Origin: Zea mays
Taxonomy: Eukaryota; Streptophyta; Magnoliopsida; Poales; Poaceae
NCBI RefSeq assembly: GCF_902167145.1
Contig: NC_050101.1
Span: forward strand, 136,120,990-136,184,989
Length of the DNA stretch: 64,000 bases
Direction of reading: 5' to 3'
The notes under the pieces were generated by a model that ran no database searches, was not told the DNA's origin, and was given only the letters and a program-made list of their open reading frames with translations. Position 1 is the first letter of the stretch. Every line of letters begins with the position of its first letter. Both the position numbers and the translations under genes were made by a program. Shown piece after piece: positions 1 through 10,588 of this stretch.

Positions 1-2235
1 TTTGATAAACTCAACCCATTTGGCATGGCGACGGTTTAGTTTGGCTTGCCCTTTCAAATACTTCAAAGCTTCATGATCGGAATGAATAACAATTTCTTTT
101 GGCCATAAGTAGTGCTGCCATGTTTCAAGCGTTCGGACCCAAGCATACAATTCTTTGTCATACACAGAATAATTTAATTGAGCACCTCCCAATTTTTCAC
201 TAAAATATGTTATAGGTTTTCCTTGTTGCATCAAAACTCCTCCTATCCCAATCCCACTAGCATCACATTCTACTTCAAAAGTTTTAGTGAAATCAGGAAG
301 AATAACTACAGGTGCTTCAGTCAAACGTTTCTTCAATTCTTGAAAAGCATCTTCTTGTGAGTTTCCCCATTTAAATTCAACACCTTTCTTTGTCAATTCA
401 TTTAAAGGAAAAGCTATGGTACTGACATCTCGCACAAATCTTCTATAAAAACCAGCAAGATCATGAAAACTTCTTACTTGACTTACATTCGTTGGAGCTG
501 GCCAATCCTTGATGGCTTTCACCTTGGATTCATCCACCTCTATTCCTTTTGCTGAAACAACAAAGCCAAGAAACACAACATGGTCTGTGCAAAAACTACA
601 CTTCTCAAGACTAGCAAATAATTTCTCCTTTCTAAGCTCATCTAAGACTTGCCAAATGTGTTTCACATGTTCATTAAAAGATTTGTTGTAAATTAGAATA
701 TCATCAAAGTAGATAACAATAAATTTTCCAATCAAAGTTCTTAAGACATGGTTCATTAATCTCATAAAAGTACTAGGAGCATTTGTCAAACCAAATGGCA
801 TCACTAACCATTCATACAACCCAAATTTTGTTCTAAATGCAGTTTTCCATTCATCTCTAGTTTTAATTCTTATTTGATGGTATCCGCTTATCAAATAAAT
901 TTTAGTAAAAATTGTGAAACCACTTAATTTATCAAGCATACCATCTAGTCGTGGAATAGGATGGCGATAGCGAATGGTAATATTATTTATAGCTCTCCAA
1001 TCAACACACATCCTCCAAGATCCATCTTTTTTAGGTACTAAAATCACAGGAACAACACAAGGGCTTAAACTTTCATGAACAAAACCTTTATCAAGAAGTT
1101 CTTGCACTTGCCTTTGTATCTCCTTAGTTTCTTTAGGATTGGTTCGATATGGTGGACGGTTAGGAAGTGCAGCCCCTGGAATGAGATCAATTTGACGCTC
1201 AATCCCACAAATTGGAGGTAGTCCAGCTGGTGTTTCTTGTGGAAACACATATTCAAAGTCCTGCAAAAGATCAGCCACAACACTAGGAAGAGATGTTATG
1301 TCGTTAGGAGAAATCAAAACATCTTTGTTCACAAGTACAAAGAGCACTTGATATGGGTTGTTCCTCACTTCTCTCAGCTCAGATTTTGTGGCTAGCATAA
1401 CTAGATGTTCTCCCTCTTCTTTCTTTTTATCTCTTAAATTTGGCTTGTAGCACTCAATCACCGAATTGTGGATGTCACTCAATTTCTTTTGTTCTTCTCC
1501 TCCTCTACTTGCTGCACTAATTTCAGTTTTCTTTTGTAAATGTTCAGCCATGATTTGTTGAGGGGTCATAGGCTTGAGTATAAACGTTCTCCCTTTCAGA
1601 TCTAGTGTGTACTGATTTGTTCTTCCACAATGCTGAGAATATCGGTCATATTGCCAAGGTCTTTCCAGTAGCAAGTGACACACAGACATGGGTGCAACAT
1701 CGCACTCCACCGTGTCAACATACTCTCCAATCTTGTACGAAACTTTCACCTTATAACCAATCTTGATATCTCCTGATTCGTTCAACCATTGGGCATGATA
1801 TGTATGAGGGTGTCGCTGCAACTTCAGATCAAGCTTTTCAACCATCTCACGACTTACAAGATTATGACAACTTCTTCCATCAATGATCACCTTTACTACT
1901 TTGTCTTGCACTTTTGCTCTCATTTGAAAAAGATTATGTCGCTGTCCAATTTCAGCTTCTTTCATTTGAACACTCAATATTTGTGTAACCACAAGAGCGG
2001 TACCATGCTTAAATTCACATCCCGTATGTTCTTCCAATTTATCAGTGTCATCTACATTTCTTGCTTTAGCTTCCTCTTCACTAGCTGATGTATATTCTCC
2101 ATCATCAGTCACAAGGATCACACGATTATTTGGACATTTCTTTATGACATGACCATGACCTCCACACTTGAAGCACTGAATACCACTACTATTGGTGTTG
2201 AACCCACTGATATTGAAGTGGATGTTGCTGGTTTA
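1..2235 (-). pseudogene. Element A pol: zinc knuckle, protease, reverse transcriptase, start of RNase H (partial, mutated)
   Basis: One frame is open from about 2235 down to base 1. It begins with a CCHC knuckle ([14 protein letters not shown], about 2185-2140), then a retropepsin-like segment ([12 protein letters not shown], about 1895-1850), then RT from about 1200. RT motifs visible include [31 protein letters not shown] and YFDDILIY, followed by FLGFVVS and the RNase H start ([24 protein letters not shown]). The first RT catalytic aspartate, normally in a KIDLRSGYHQIR context, is read here as [12 protein letters not shown] (about 863-898), so D is Y and R is I; the enzyme should be dead. 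The frame also differs from that of the gag ORF upstream, with a frame change near 2220-2235 just before the knuckle. Integrase lies outside the window. Confidence 0.85.
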
Positions 2236-3290
2236 TAACTCGGGTTTGGAGCAGCACCATTCTTTCCACTAGAATTGCCTTGAATATTGGATCGCAGGCC
2301 CCCAGTTGAACCTTTTGTTGCTGAGGATGCAACAGTAAACCTTGAGATTGATTTGCTTCCTCCAGTCATGGTTCGTGCACCATATGGCAAGGGCTTGCTG
2401 CTCTTAGCATCTTGTTGCAGCTGGTGTTCAGCTTTGGTGGCTTGATGTACCAAATCAATAAGACTTTGGTATGACTGAAACTCAACAATACGCTGAATGT
2501 TGCGGTGTAACCCAGCCATGAAACGTGCAATGGTTTGCTCTTCGTCTTCATACACATTGGCTCTAATCATGGCCTTCTCCATCTCCTTATAATACTCCTC
2601 AACAGAGAAACTTCCTTGCCTCAAATTCTGCAATTTATCAAAAAGATCACGCCGATAATGCTTCGGCACAAAACGAATTCTCATTTCTCGCTTCATCTCT
2701 TGCCAAGTAATAATAGGGTCCTCTCCATCGTCTTCACGATCACGAAGAAGTTGCTCCCACCAAATCAGAGCATATCCTTGAAACTCAAGAGATGCCATTG
2801 CAAGTTTCTTCTTCTCTGAATAATTATGTAGGCGGAAGATTTTCTCCACCTTCAATTCCCATGTGAAATAATCTTCAGGATCAGATCTACCATCAAATTT
2901 TGGCATGGTAAACTTAAGCTTCCCAAATCTCTCTTCTTGGTTGACGCCTCTATGATGACGACGATAGCGACGTTGGGACTGATCATCAACCCCAAATTCA
3001 GATTCTTCATTGTCATTATTTCTTCGATTCCGGCCTCTTCCTCTAACATGTGCAGCACCTTGATTTATCCTCCCATGTTCACTTGCTCTTCTAGAATAAT
3101 TTCCTTCACCTTCTTCCCCATCTTCATCATGGTTTCTTGCACCGTCAGGGAGTCGATGACGACCTCTGATTTTAGCCATAAGTGTCTGAAGATCTTGTGC
3201 CAACAGATCTTGCTTGGCTTCTATGCTTTGTTTGAGCTCATTGAATTGTATCATGGTGACACATTCTTCAATCTCAACGTTGGGATCCAT
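2142..3290 (-). CDS. gag: Element A gag (capsid) ORF, 382 aa
   Basis: ATG at 3288-3290, about 920 bases downstream of the PBS. The protein starts [20 protein letters not shown], continues with an acidic/arginine-rich stretch (residues about 45-110), then a Retrotrans_gag-type capsid domain (residues about 120-290; [47 protein letters not shown]). The C-terminal 25 residues or so are in the wrong frame: the CCHC knuckle that should follow is encoded in the next frame (see pol), so the ORF ends without it. The capsid core assembles virus-like particles in this family. The capsid domain is clear; the exact frame-change base is uncertain. Confidence 0.88.
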   Translation of the reverse strand: MDPNVEIEECVTMIQFNELKQSIEAKQDLLAQDLQTLMAKIRGRHRLPDGARNHDEDGEEGEGNYSRRASEHGRINQGAAHVRGRGRNRRNNDNEESEFGVDDQSQRRYRRHHRGVNQEERFGKLKFTMPKFDGRSDPEDYFTWELKVEKIFRLHNYSEKKKLAMASLEFQGYALIWWEQLLRDREDDGEDPIITWQEMKREMRIRFVPKHYRRDLFDKLQNLRQGSFSVEEYYKEMEKAMIRANVYEDEEQTIARFMAGLHRNIQRIVEFQSYQSLIDLVHQATKAEHQLQQDAKSSKPLPYGARTMTGGSKSISRFTVASSATKGSTGGLRSNIQGNSSGKNGAAPNPSYKPATSTSISVGSTPIVVVFSASSVEVMVMS

Positions 3291-4208
3291 CTTCCTGCGA
3301 AGTTAGTGGCAACAAGGCAACAAATATAGGTGGAATATGAAGCTATATAGAATCTCACAACCTCACCACTCTTACCAACCAAAGCTCTTATGAGTTCACT
3401 GCGGGTTGCAAGAAAATGTGTGGTGGTAACAAGAAAGTGGTGGTTAAGCGAATACAAGACCAGAGTACCGATTACGATGGCTTATATGTGGAGCTTGGTG
3501 GGGATTAATAAACAAGGGATACAATCTGAATTCTAGTTGTTGTAAAGTTAAATAACCATCCGACTAGAAGTTCCCTGCCTAGTGCTGACCACAAGATACG
3601 AGTGATGTAAATAGATCGAACACACGCGTAAGAAATTTCAGATTTGATGCAGACAAGGAGTATGATTGGAATGCAAGTGTTGCAATCAGATCCAACCAAA
3701 ATTTTGCACCAAATGACAATAGCAAACTGGTTGAACAACTTGATAAAATTTTCAGCACTTGTGCACATAAACAAATTGATTGTTCTACTTTTCTTTCACA
3801 ATCTTTGTTCAACACTTTTTTTGGCACTTTTTTTTATACTCTCTTTTTTTATAGAACTAAACACAGAGATCTGATATGATATTGCACACTTTATAATACT
3901 TAACAAAGAACTCAACCAGCAGCTATAACTTAAATAGGATCAATGTTAACGCGAAGGAAAAGATGAGGGTTTTCAGATTTTTCTTTTTGTGGATATTTTC
4001 AGATATATATAAGAGGCTCAAAGGGAACACAAAGGATAGAGTGACCAGCAACTAAACAAAGACTCTAAGGACTTAAACTTAACAAAACTCACTGGAACAA
4101 CAGATTGAAACAAAGGGCTATGATAAAATATTTTATGGCTTTTTGGTGGATAGGACGAACACAAAATATATGTAGCTAAGGGTAAAGAATCCTACCGTGG
4201 CAACTGAG
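3291..4208 (-). other. Element A 5' untranslated leader between PBS and gag
   Basis: About 0.9 kb without a credible protein. It contains T-rich tracts on the plus strand around 3810-3850. It is the expected position for packaging and dimerisation signals, but none can be recognised by eye. Confidence 0.6.
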
Positions 4209-4220
4209 GCTCTGATACCA
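4209..4220 (-). promoter_or_regulatory. Element A primer-binding site (initiator tRNA-Met type)
   Basis: The minus strand reads TGGTATCAGAGC, complementary to the 3' end of plant initiator tRNA-Met, two bases after the LTR end (ATCA). This fixes orientation and the inner LTR boundary. Confidence 0.9.
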
Positions 4221-4222
4221 GA

Positions 4223-5453
4223 TGATGCGTCACGATGCCCGATCTTCACGACGTAGGATCAATCTTCAGATAACTAGCTTCAAAGAAGCCAAGATAACTT
4301 GCTGCAAGCAGCGATAACTAGTGCAACCTGACAAATAAAACTCGAAGCCAACCACCGTCTTTAACCGGCAGCCTGGATCGAGGATTCGCCCAACCACACT
4401 CTCAAAGAACCAACCAACACAGCCTACAATCAATCGAGGAGACCTCGAAGGGAGTAGGAGCACCAATTGGGAGCGGATGAAGCCGCCGCTTCTGCAATCC
4501 CGCGAAGGAATTCACAAGAGCAAAGGGGTAGAGATCACTCTCAATATTTGTTAGCACACAGCTGAACAAAGGGGTTCTGTTTTAGATTATCATAAGCTGC
4601 CTTACATCATAGACATAGGGGGGTATTTATACTAGTAACAACCAGCCTTAGCGAGGTATAAACACAAAACAAAAGTATTTTCACGAGCTAATGTGAAGGA
4701 GCCTCTTCGGGAGATCTGCAGAGCTGATTTCCGTGTGGCTGTTTGATTTCTGCGCAGCCTTCAGTATTTTGACAATAACTTCTTCTAGGAATCTTCAAAT
4801 GACGTGGGGCTGGATGCGTTGGAAAGCTAACTTTATAAGCTTTCTCACCATGTATAGCATGCTTAATGAAACTTCGTAGAATGATGCAGTTTAATACGAA
4901 AACTTGGTCATCAAGCTGACTGTTGACCTTCTGACCAGTCGGCACTAAAGTAGGTCGGCTGCCTTTCTGGTAGATGTGGTTAAGTCGGCTTTAGAATCAT
5001 TGGAAACTAGACTTCAAGAGCTTTCCAAAAAGTACTTATGGGCCTTCATAGCTTTTGGGAATCAAAAGATATGACTGTTTCTTCTGGACGGTTCTGTTGC
5101 GCTGGACTGACTCGGATATAGCTCTTCTTGCTGATTCGCCCTTGATATGTTTTGTCCTTCCTCTTTGGTGAACCTAAGTAATATCAACATACACGACTTA
5201 GGTAGCATAAAATTCTAATTAGTGTTTAAATGAAATTTATAAAGTAGCGCGTGCACCTCTTGATGTAGCTTCTTAGCTCGGCTACGTGTAATTGGTCCAT
5301 CAAAGACTAGCGCGTGCACCTCTTGTTGTAGCTTCTTAGCTCGGCTACATGTAATTGGTCCATCAAAGACTCGGGTTAATGATGATGTTTGTTGTACTTG
5401 AGTTGATGTAGTATAACTTAGGGGTTGTAACGTGTTGCTTAATGGCATGGTCA
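4223..5453 (-). repeat. Element A 5' LTR (about 1.23 kb)
   Basis: The inner end is fixed by the PBS (minus strand ends ...ACGCATCA). The outer end is placed at 5453, where the minus strand begins TGACCATGCC, giving TGA/TCA termini and abutting element B integrase coding sequence. A TG at 5189 was considered first, but the pol C-terminal reading frame runs across it, so the longer LTR is preferred. The second LTR copy is outside the window, so the outer end is inferred. Confidence 0.65.
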
Positions 5454-5454
5454 T
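5215..5454 (-). CDS. C-terminal tail of a gypsy polyprotein, encoded in the element A LTR, with a 21-aa duplication
   Basis: A 79-aa frame reads from the LTR edge inward. It contains two copies of a 21-residue unit (VFDGPITCSRAKKLQQEVHAL, then the same with R for C and H for Q), a motif I associate with the end of plant gypsy polyproteins. After the TAG at 5215-5217 the same frame continues with coding-like sequence (NFMLPKSCMLILLRFTKEEG) to about 5060. A polyprotein end overlapping the LTR is known in CRM-clade elements; the 5' copy shown here would not be translated as pol. Whether the 3' copy has the same duplication is unknown. Confidence 0.6.
   Translation of the reverse strand: MTMPLSNTLQPLSYTTSTQVQQTSSLTRVFDGPITCSRAKKLQQEVHALVFDGPITRSRAKKLHQEVHALLYKFHLNTN
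5246..5371. repeat. Tandem duplication, 2 x 63 bp, in the element A LTR
   Basis: Units 5246-5308 and 5309-5371 begin AGCGCGTGCACCTCTTG and differ at only a few bases. A 63-bp period keeps frame and produces the 21-aa protein repeat described for the overlapping tail. Confidence 0.9.
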
Positions 5455-6260
5455 ATCAAGGCAACTTAAGATATGTTGTAGTGGCAGTGGAATATTTTTC
5501 TAAGTGGATTGAGGCAAAGCCTTTAGCCACAATAACTTCGGTCACTATTCAAAAGTTTTTCTGGCAAAATATTGTTTGTCGCTTCGGAGTGCCGAAGGCC
5601 ATTACTGTGGATAATGGGACACAGTTTGATTCCGAAGCTTTCAGAGAATTTTGCGATCAAATTGGCACAAAGATCCATTTCGCATCAGTTCGACATCCAG
5701 AGTCAAATGGACTTGTTGAAAGAGCTAATGGCATCATAATGACAGGAATAATGAAGTTAATCTTCAATCAGCCCAGGGGAAAGTGGCCAGATGAATTAAT
5801 CAAAGTGGTGTGGAGCCACAATACAACAGTATCAAGATCAACAGGCTTTACACCATTCAAACTATTGTTTGGTGACGAAGCAATAACTCCGGAATAGGCC
5901 AAAGCAGGATCAATAAGAATAGTAGCTTCGGCAGAGGGCGAAGCTGAAGCTGGTTACTCTGTGGAAAAAGATGCTATAGAAGGGATCAGGCTTCAAGCTG
6001 TGGAAAACATCAACAAATATCAAGCTGAAACAATAAAATGGCGTGATAGAAAGGTTAAGCTAAAGAACATTGAACCAGGACACTTGGTGCTTCGAAGAGT
6101 GGCCAACCCTGAGACAGTAGGCAAATTATAGCTGAAGTGGGAAGGACCTTTTTTGGTAGTATCTTAGTCAAGACCCGGTTCATACAGATTGAAGGATATG
6201 GACGGCAACGATATTCCTAGATCGTGGAATGCGGATGAGCTTCGGCGATATTATGTTTAG
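5454..6260 (+). pseudogene. Element B integrase, C-terminal part of pol (interrupted and with three stops)
   Basis: The frame picks up at QGNLRYVVVAVEYFSKWIEA and runs to RSWNADELRRYYV. Two catalytic residues of the rve integrase core are visible: the second Asp in TVDNGTQFD and the Glu in ESNGLVERANG; the first Asp lies beyond the element A insertion. The C-terminal domain (WRDRKVKLKNIEPGHLVLRR, LKWEGPFLV) is that of chromodomain-less Tat integrases. Three in-frame TAG codons (5895-5897, and in the segments about 6127-6132 and 6162-6168) break it, and the element A insertion removes the N-terminus. Close in wording to the element F integrase in this window. Confidence 0.88.
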
Positions 6261-6470
6261 CTTGATGTAATTTTTTCTATTCTTTTTTGTGGCACCCTTT
6301 TCCTTTCCAAAGGGGGAGAAAGGTTTTTAATGGGGCCACAACATGTAATTTTTCTTTTTCTTATTTCAATTCTATAAGAGTGATATCCCCTAAAAAATGT
6401 AAATGTAAATGCAAAGGAAAAAGAAAAGAAAACAGGGAGAAGCTCAAAAGTCGTTTCTTAGGGAATGCAG

Positions 6471-6660
6471 AGCTTACAGCGAAAAATAAACGCTGATTCC
6501 GCCGAAAGTAAAAGGCGAAGAAGCTCCTAAGGGAGGCTTACAGCGAAAAATAAACGCTGATTCCGCCGAAAGTAAAAGGCGAAGAAGATCCTAAGGGAGG
6601 CTTACAACGAAAAGTCAGCGCTGATACACCGAAAAGTAAACGGTGAAGCCGAAAAATAAA
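6471..6660. repeat. Tandem array, about 3 x 63 bp, between element B pol and the antisense gene
   Basis: The unit GCTTACAGCGAAAAATAAAC starts near 6470 and 6533, with a third diverged copy near 6600. Copies 1 and 2 are nearly identical. Element F has a comparable array in the same relative place. 6261-6470 and 6661-7089 show no other structure I can support. Confidence 0.85.
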
Positions 6661-7089
6661 CGGCAAAAGGATTTGAGTCATTCCCAAGGGAATGAAGGCT
6701 ATGATTATGGTTTGGAATATATTCCGATATTCATTTGCACGACACATTACATCATGACATTTGCATTCATAAACATTCATTTAGACATATATAGAATCAT
6801 CATCATCATACCACAAAAGACAGATGCTTCGGCTATGAGAAAAAACTTCGAAGAAAGAGGAAATTTTCATGCTTCGTTGTGTACGAAAAGAAGGAAAGGT
6901 GTTTTTCACCTTCGGCTCAAAAGTGAAGTTTCGTTCACAGCAAAGCAGATTGTACACGAATAAAGGAGACAAGATATATTACAAGGTATGTACAAATTTA
7001 CATAAGTTTTTTCCACAATTATATTACAAAGATTTCTCCAGAATTTTTTGCAGGAAAGTCTTTTATAGCAACTGTTAAGCTTCAGCCCG

Positions 7090-10000
7090 TCATTCCTCAG
7101 ATTCATCATCCTGCACATATTAAAAAGCAGAATAAGAAATGTGCAAATTTTAAAGAGAAGGTAAAAGTAACATATATAAGTTTCTCACCGGCTTAAGTTG
7201 GCTCCGAGCTTCGTCACCAGCCATTTTTCGCCCGTCATTTACCCAAATCTGGGTCATAAATCTGTTTCCGATGCTTCGGGCTAGGCTTGGGATATCAACC
7301 AAATCTGCTGCTGACAAGCTGAAGTTTGGCCTGTTTACAATTTTTCCGTGCGTACAGCCAGCCTTCAGGAAAGCGGTAGCTGTGCCTCGAGAAGCTACCA
7401 GGGCGCAGAAGTCAGCATGCCCAGCAATAACTTCGTCAAGTGCATCAACCTCGCTTTCAATGTATTCCAAGGTGCTGGGCAGGTTTTCAGCTGAAGGTGT
7501 AAATTTTTCAGAGTTGGCTCCGATAGAGTGAAACACATCCTTCAGCCGTTGCACGCATCGGCTACCAAAATTTAGGCATTTCTCCTGAAGCTCCTTTAAT
7601 GATTTTTGCAGATTTGAATTCTTTTCGATCTCAGTCTTGAGACTTGTTTCGAGGTTGTTCTTTTCCTGCTCAGATTTTTCTGACTTTTTGAGTAATTCAT
7701 TGTTTAACCTGTCATTTTCGGCCTGGACCTCGGCCAGTGAGCCTTCCATAGAATGAATAACGAAGTCTTTCTTTTCTAAGGCAGCTTCGTGTTCTTTAGC
7801 TATGATTTTAAGGTCTTGAATGACGAAGTCCTTCTTCTACAGAGTAGTTTCATAATTTTCAACTTTGTCTTCCAAATCTTTGATGATAGCTTTGTTTTTC
7901 TCCTCTTCAAGATCTTGTTGCATTTTTAGCACTTTACTTAGTAATATACTCTGCCAAAACAACCTTCGTCAGAAAACGACCTAAAAATAATAATAATAAT
8001 ACAATAATAATAATATTTTTTACCTTAAAATTAGCATAGAGCAAGCTACCGACGATATGTTGTCGCTGGTACCTGCAAAGGTCCGCTTCTATCTTCGGCA
8101 GGCCAACGCTTTTGGAGAAGGTCCTAACAACTTTGGCCTCGGTGCGATTCCGAAGGCATCTTAGCTTCCCTTCGTTGACCCCACCAAATAGCAAAGACCC
8201 TGGTTTATATCCACAGGATATGACATATTTCTTCAGCTCTTCTTTTTCAGCGACTGTTAACTCTTGTCCAAGTAAATCTTGAAAGTTAAAATTTCCTTCC
8301 TCCAAAATGTCTTCAACCTGCTCTTTTCCTTTTTCAGTAGCCATGTTCACAGCAGCCACAACAGCTTCTTCTTCAGCCATTTTCAGAAGTATATTGTCAA
8401 CATCAAGTGTGGTTTCCAGGTTAGAATCTTCGGTGGTCCCAGCTTCGGCTCCGGTGGTTTCGGCTCCGGTAGCTTCGGCTCCGGCGGTTTCAGCTTCAGT
8501 GGTTTCGGCTTCGGTAGCTTCGGCTGCGGCGGCTTCGGCTCCGGTGGTCTCGGCAATAACAATTTTTGACACCGATGTCGGTGGCGGTGTCTGATGAATC
8601 ACATCTGCCACTTGGATAATTCTTCGTTTTTCGGCTTTGCAGGACTTTCTGCTGCCGAAGCTTCTTTGTCCTTCTGAAAAAACTTCGTCAGTTCTGGCGC
8701 CAGCGGACTTAGCTTGACAGGCAAAGGTTCAGTCATTACCTTCAGAATCTCTTCTACTTCGGCAGCAGAAGGTGTCGCAGGAGCTTCCTCCTCTCGGACC
8801 AATGTCTTTGGTTTTGGAGATGAAGGTTTTGGAGATACAACTTTTCTTTTTCTTGGAGCAGCTACCTTCGTCTGTGGGCTCAGTTTTTTGGAAATTTCTT
8901 GTTCCTCTTTGGCCAATTTGGTGCTTTCCTTGTCAAGGGCGCTGACAATTCTTTTTCTCTTTGGGCCTTCGGCATCTCCACCCAGTTGCTCGTAATCAGG
9001 ATAGTCAAAGTTCAAGGCATCTAACACCCGATTCAACCTTCGTTTGGGGCGACTGCCGAAGGCTGCTGTCATCAACTGATCTTCTTTCTTAAGAATAATT
9101 TCCGAGGATATCGTTGCACATAATCTCGATTGTGTCCAACCACTCCTGGCAGGGTTTTTTAAAGTGTTTCTTAAACTTGTAATAGTAAGGCAATCGAACA
9201 AGTTCTCCCTTTTTCTTTTCTCCCTCCAGCTTCGGCATCTCCCAATCCCTCATTGTTGGGAACACTTTAAAAGCCAGAAATTCCTGCACCAAGTCCCTAG
9301 TGCCAATGTGATCTGAAATCACGCGAAATTCAGCCATAGCAATTTGGCTCGGGCTCCCCCTTATCATGTTGCATCGGGGCCTCGTTTCTCCGAAGGTTAG
9401 CTCCAGTGGACTCTAGACCAATTTATCTTCATTTTTATCAACTTTAACATAAAACCACTCAGATTTCCATCCGGCTGGCCATTTGCTTCGGTAGCTTATC
9501 ACTGGAAACTTCGTAGTCTTGCGATAAGCAAAGTTGTAACATCCAAAATTCTCATGAAGACCATCTCCTCTGGCTTTAGTCTGATAGTGTAGTTCATGGA
9601 CTCGACATGAACCTTCGCCGAACGGTTCCACTGCTTGACTACGAAGGGCCCAAATATAAACACTTAATCTAACAATGGCATTAGGGGTCAGCTGATGAAG
9701 GTAAACCTCAAATTTCTTCAAAACATCAGCAATCATCTCATTCAAAGGAAATCTTAATCATGCTTTAAAGAAGCTTTTGAACACTACTACCTCATTCTTT
9801 TCCGGCTTCGGAGTAGTTTCCTCTCCGCCAAAACGAACCAGCTCCTTTTTTATTTCGCTGAAGTAGCCCAGCTTCACCATTTTTGGAAGGTCAGCTTCAG
9901 AGATGGTGGACTTTCCAAAGTCCAAATGACTAGGTTTAGTTGGTACCCCGCAGCTGAACTCATCCTCAGAACCAACTTCTTCAACATCAGCTTGTGTTGC

Positions 10001-10132
10001 TTCGACAGCAGGTGTGTCCTCTGCTGTAGCTAGCCCGGAGCGCCTCATCGCTTCAGAAATCGGAATAGTTTCAGCAGCTTCGGCCTCATCTCCATCGCGC
10101 TCAACTCTAGCAGTAGAGCGCACTCTGGCCAT
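7090..10132 (-). pseudogene. Element B antisense gene (gypsy-type transposon protein with coiled coil), degenerate
   Basis: Start ATG at 10130-10132 (MARVRSTARVERDG). Conserved blocks in order: an N-terminal 'putative gypsy type transposon' domain (LHQLTPNAIVRLSVYIWAL, WPAGWKSEWFYVKV, 9750-9413; RDLVQEFLAFKVFP, about 9300), a basic segment (PKRKRIVSALDKE), an alanine/glutamate/threonine repeat, a coiled coil (7960-7640) and a C-terminal domain to 7190. A last exon 7090-7110 (DDESEE, stop) joins 7189 by a GT-AG intron. Lesions: TGA 9755-9757, TAG 9413-9415, frame changes near 9100 and 8600, TGA 7969-7971 and TAG 7837-7839. The block order matches the antisense gene of element F. Function unknown; not a gag or pol protein. 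Confidence 0.75.
8440..8560 (-). repeat. Minisatellite-like coding repeat (Glu-Thr/Ala-Gly-Ala) in the antisense gene
   Basis: Imperfect repeats of a GGCTTCGGCTCCGGT-like unit encode runs such as GAEATGAETTGAEAG on the minus strand. This is a low-complexity linker between the basic segment and the next conserved block. Confidence 0.7.
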
Positions 10133-10323
10133 TTGATTTTGAATTTCTTAAAAAATCCTTGGAAATTAATAACCTTTTTCCGAAGCTCTTTTTCTGACGA
10201 AGTAGAGACTAAACTGGAGCTTCGTTTGAATGCGAAAGTCAAGCTTCGGCTATGGTTAAATTTTTGACAGCAAAACAGTGCAATAACAATGAATGCTGTG
10301 GTAACTTCACACCTACCTATCTG

Positions 10324-10331
10324 TTTATATA
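10324..10331 (-). promoter_or_regulatory. Candidate TATA box for the element B antisense gene
   Basis: The minus strand reads TATATAAA about 190 bases upstream of the antisense ATG (10132), inside the element and before the 3' LTR. In element F a TATA box lies about 160 bases upstream of the corresponding ATG. Position-based inference; no transcript evidence. Confidence 0.5.
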
Positions 10332-10588
10332 GTGCTGCAGGTAAGAAGGTGAATCGTCAGGATTTTTACACCGGGAAAACAGTCGCTCGCACCCACTGCA
10401 CGGTGGGCCGCAAAAACCAAAAAGTGAACCTGCATGGTGGGACCGTTCCGCGCTCGGAAATTGTATCGTTTCTCGACAACGAGCTCATGGAAGGTGTTTT
10501 TCGGACCTTCGGCTTCCTGAAGCCTAAGAGACTTTTTTCACGGATCAAGCTCGTTACGAAAAACGATCTAGCACTGCGAAGGGGCTAC
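10332..10588 (+). other. Element B non-coding end and polypurine tract before the 3' LTR
   Basis: A plus-strand ORF passes through here but has no recognisable domain. The last bases, GCGAAGGGGCTAC (10576-10588), sit directly before the LTR start and are the best PPT candidate. Confidence 0.5.

Larger units (their letters stand above)
1..5453 (-). mobile_element. Element A: CRM-like Ty3/gypsy retrotransposon, 5' half, runs off left edge
   Basis: Read on the minus strand the order is 5' LTR (5453-4223), PBS (4220-4209), leader, gag (3290-2142), zinc knuckle, protease, RT and the start of RNase H, which continues beyond base 1. Protease-RT-RNase H order with integrase still to come is the Ty3/gypsy arrangement. 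The gag and RT wording ([28 protein letters not shown]) resembles plant chromoviruses of the CRM/Reina type; this is from memory and no chromodomain is in view. The element sits inside the integrase of element B: B coding sequence resumes at about 5455. LTR termini would be TGA/TCA. The target duplication cannot be checked because the other end is outside the window. Confidence 0.85.

Noticed and set aside
1789..2819. Plus-strand ORFs of 94-130 aa opposite element A gag-pol
   Set aside because: Composition shadows of the minus-strand coding frame; no domain and no promoter, unlike the antisense genes in B and F.
4223..5189. Shorter element A LTR ending at a TG/CA at 5189
   Set aside because: The polyprotein-tail frame continues across 5189 and there is no PPT-like sequence at that edge; the TGA/TCA ends at 4223/5453 fit better.
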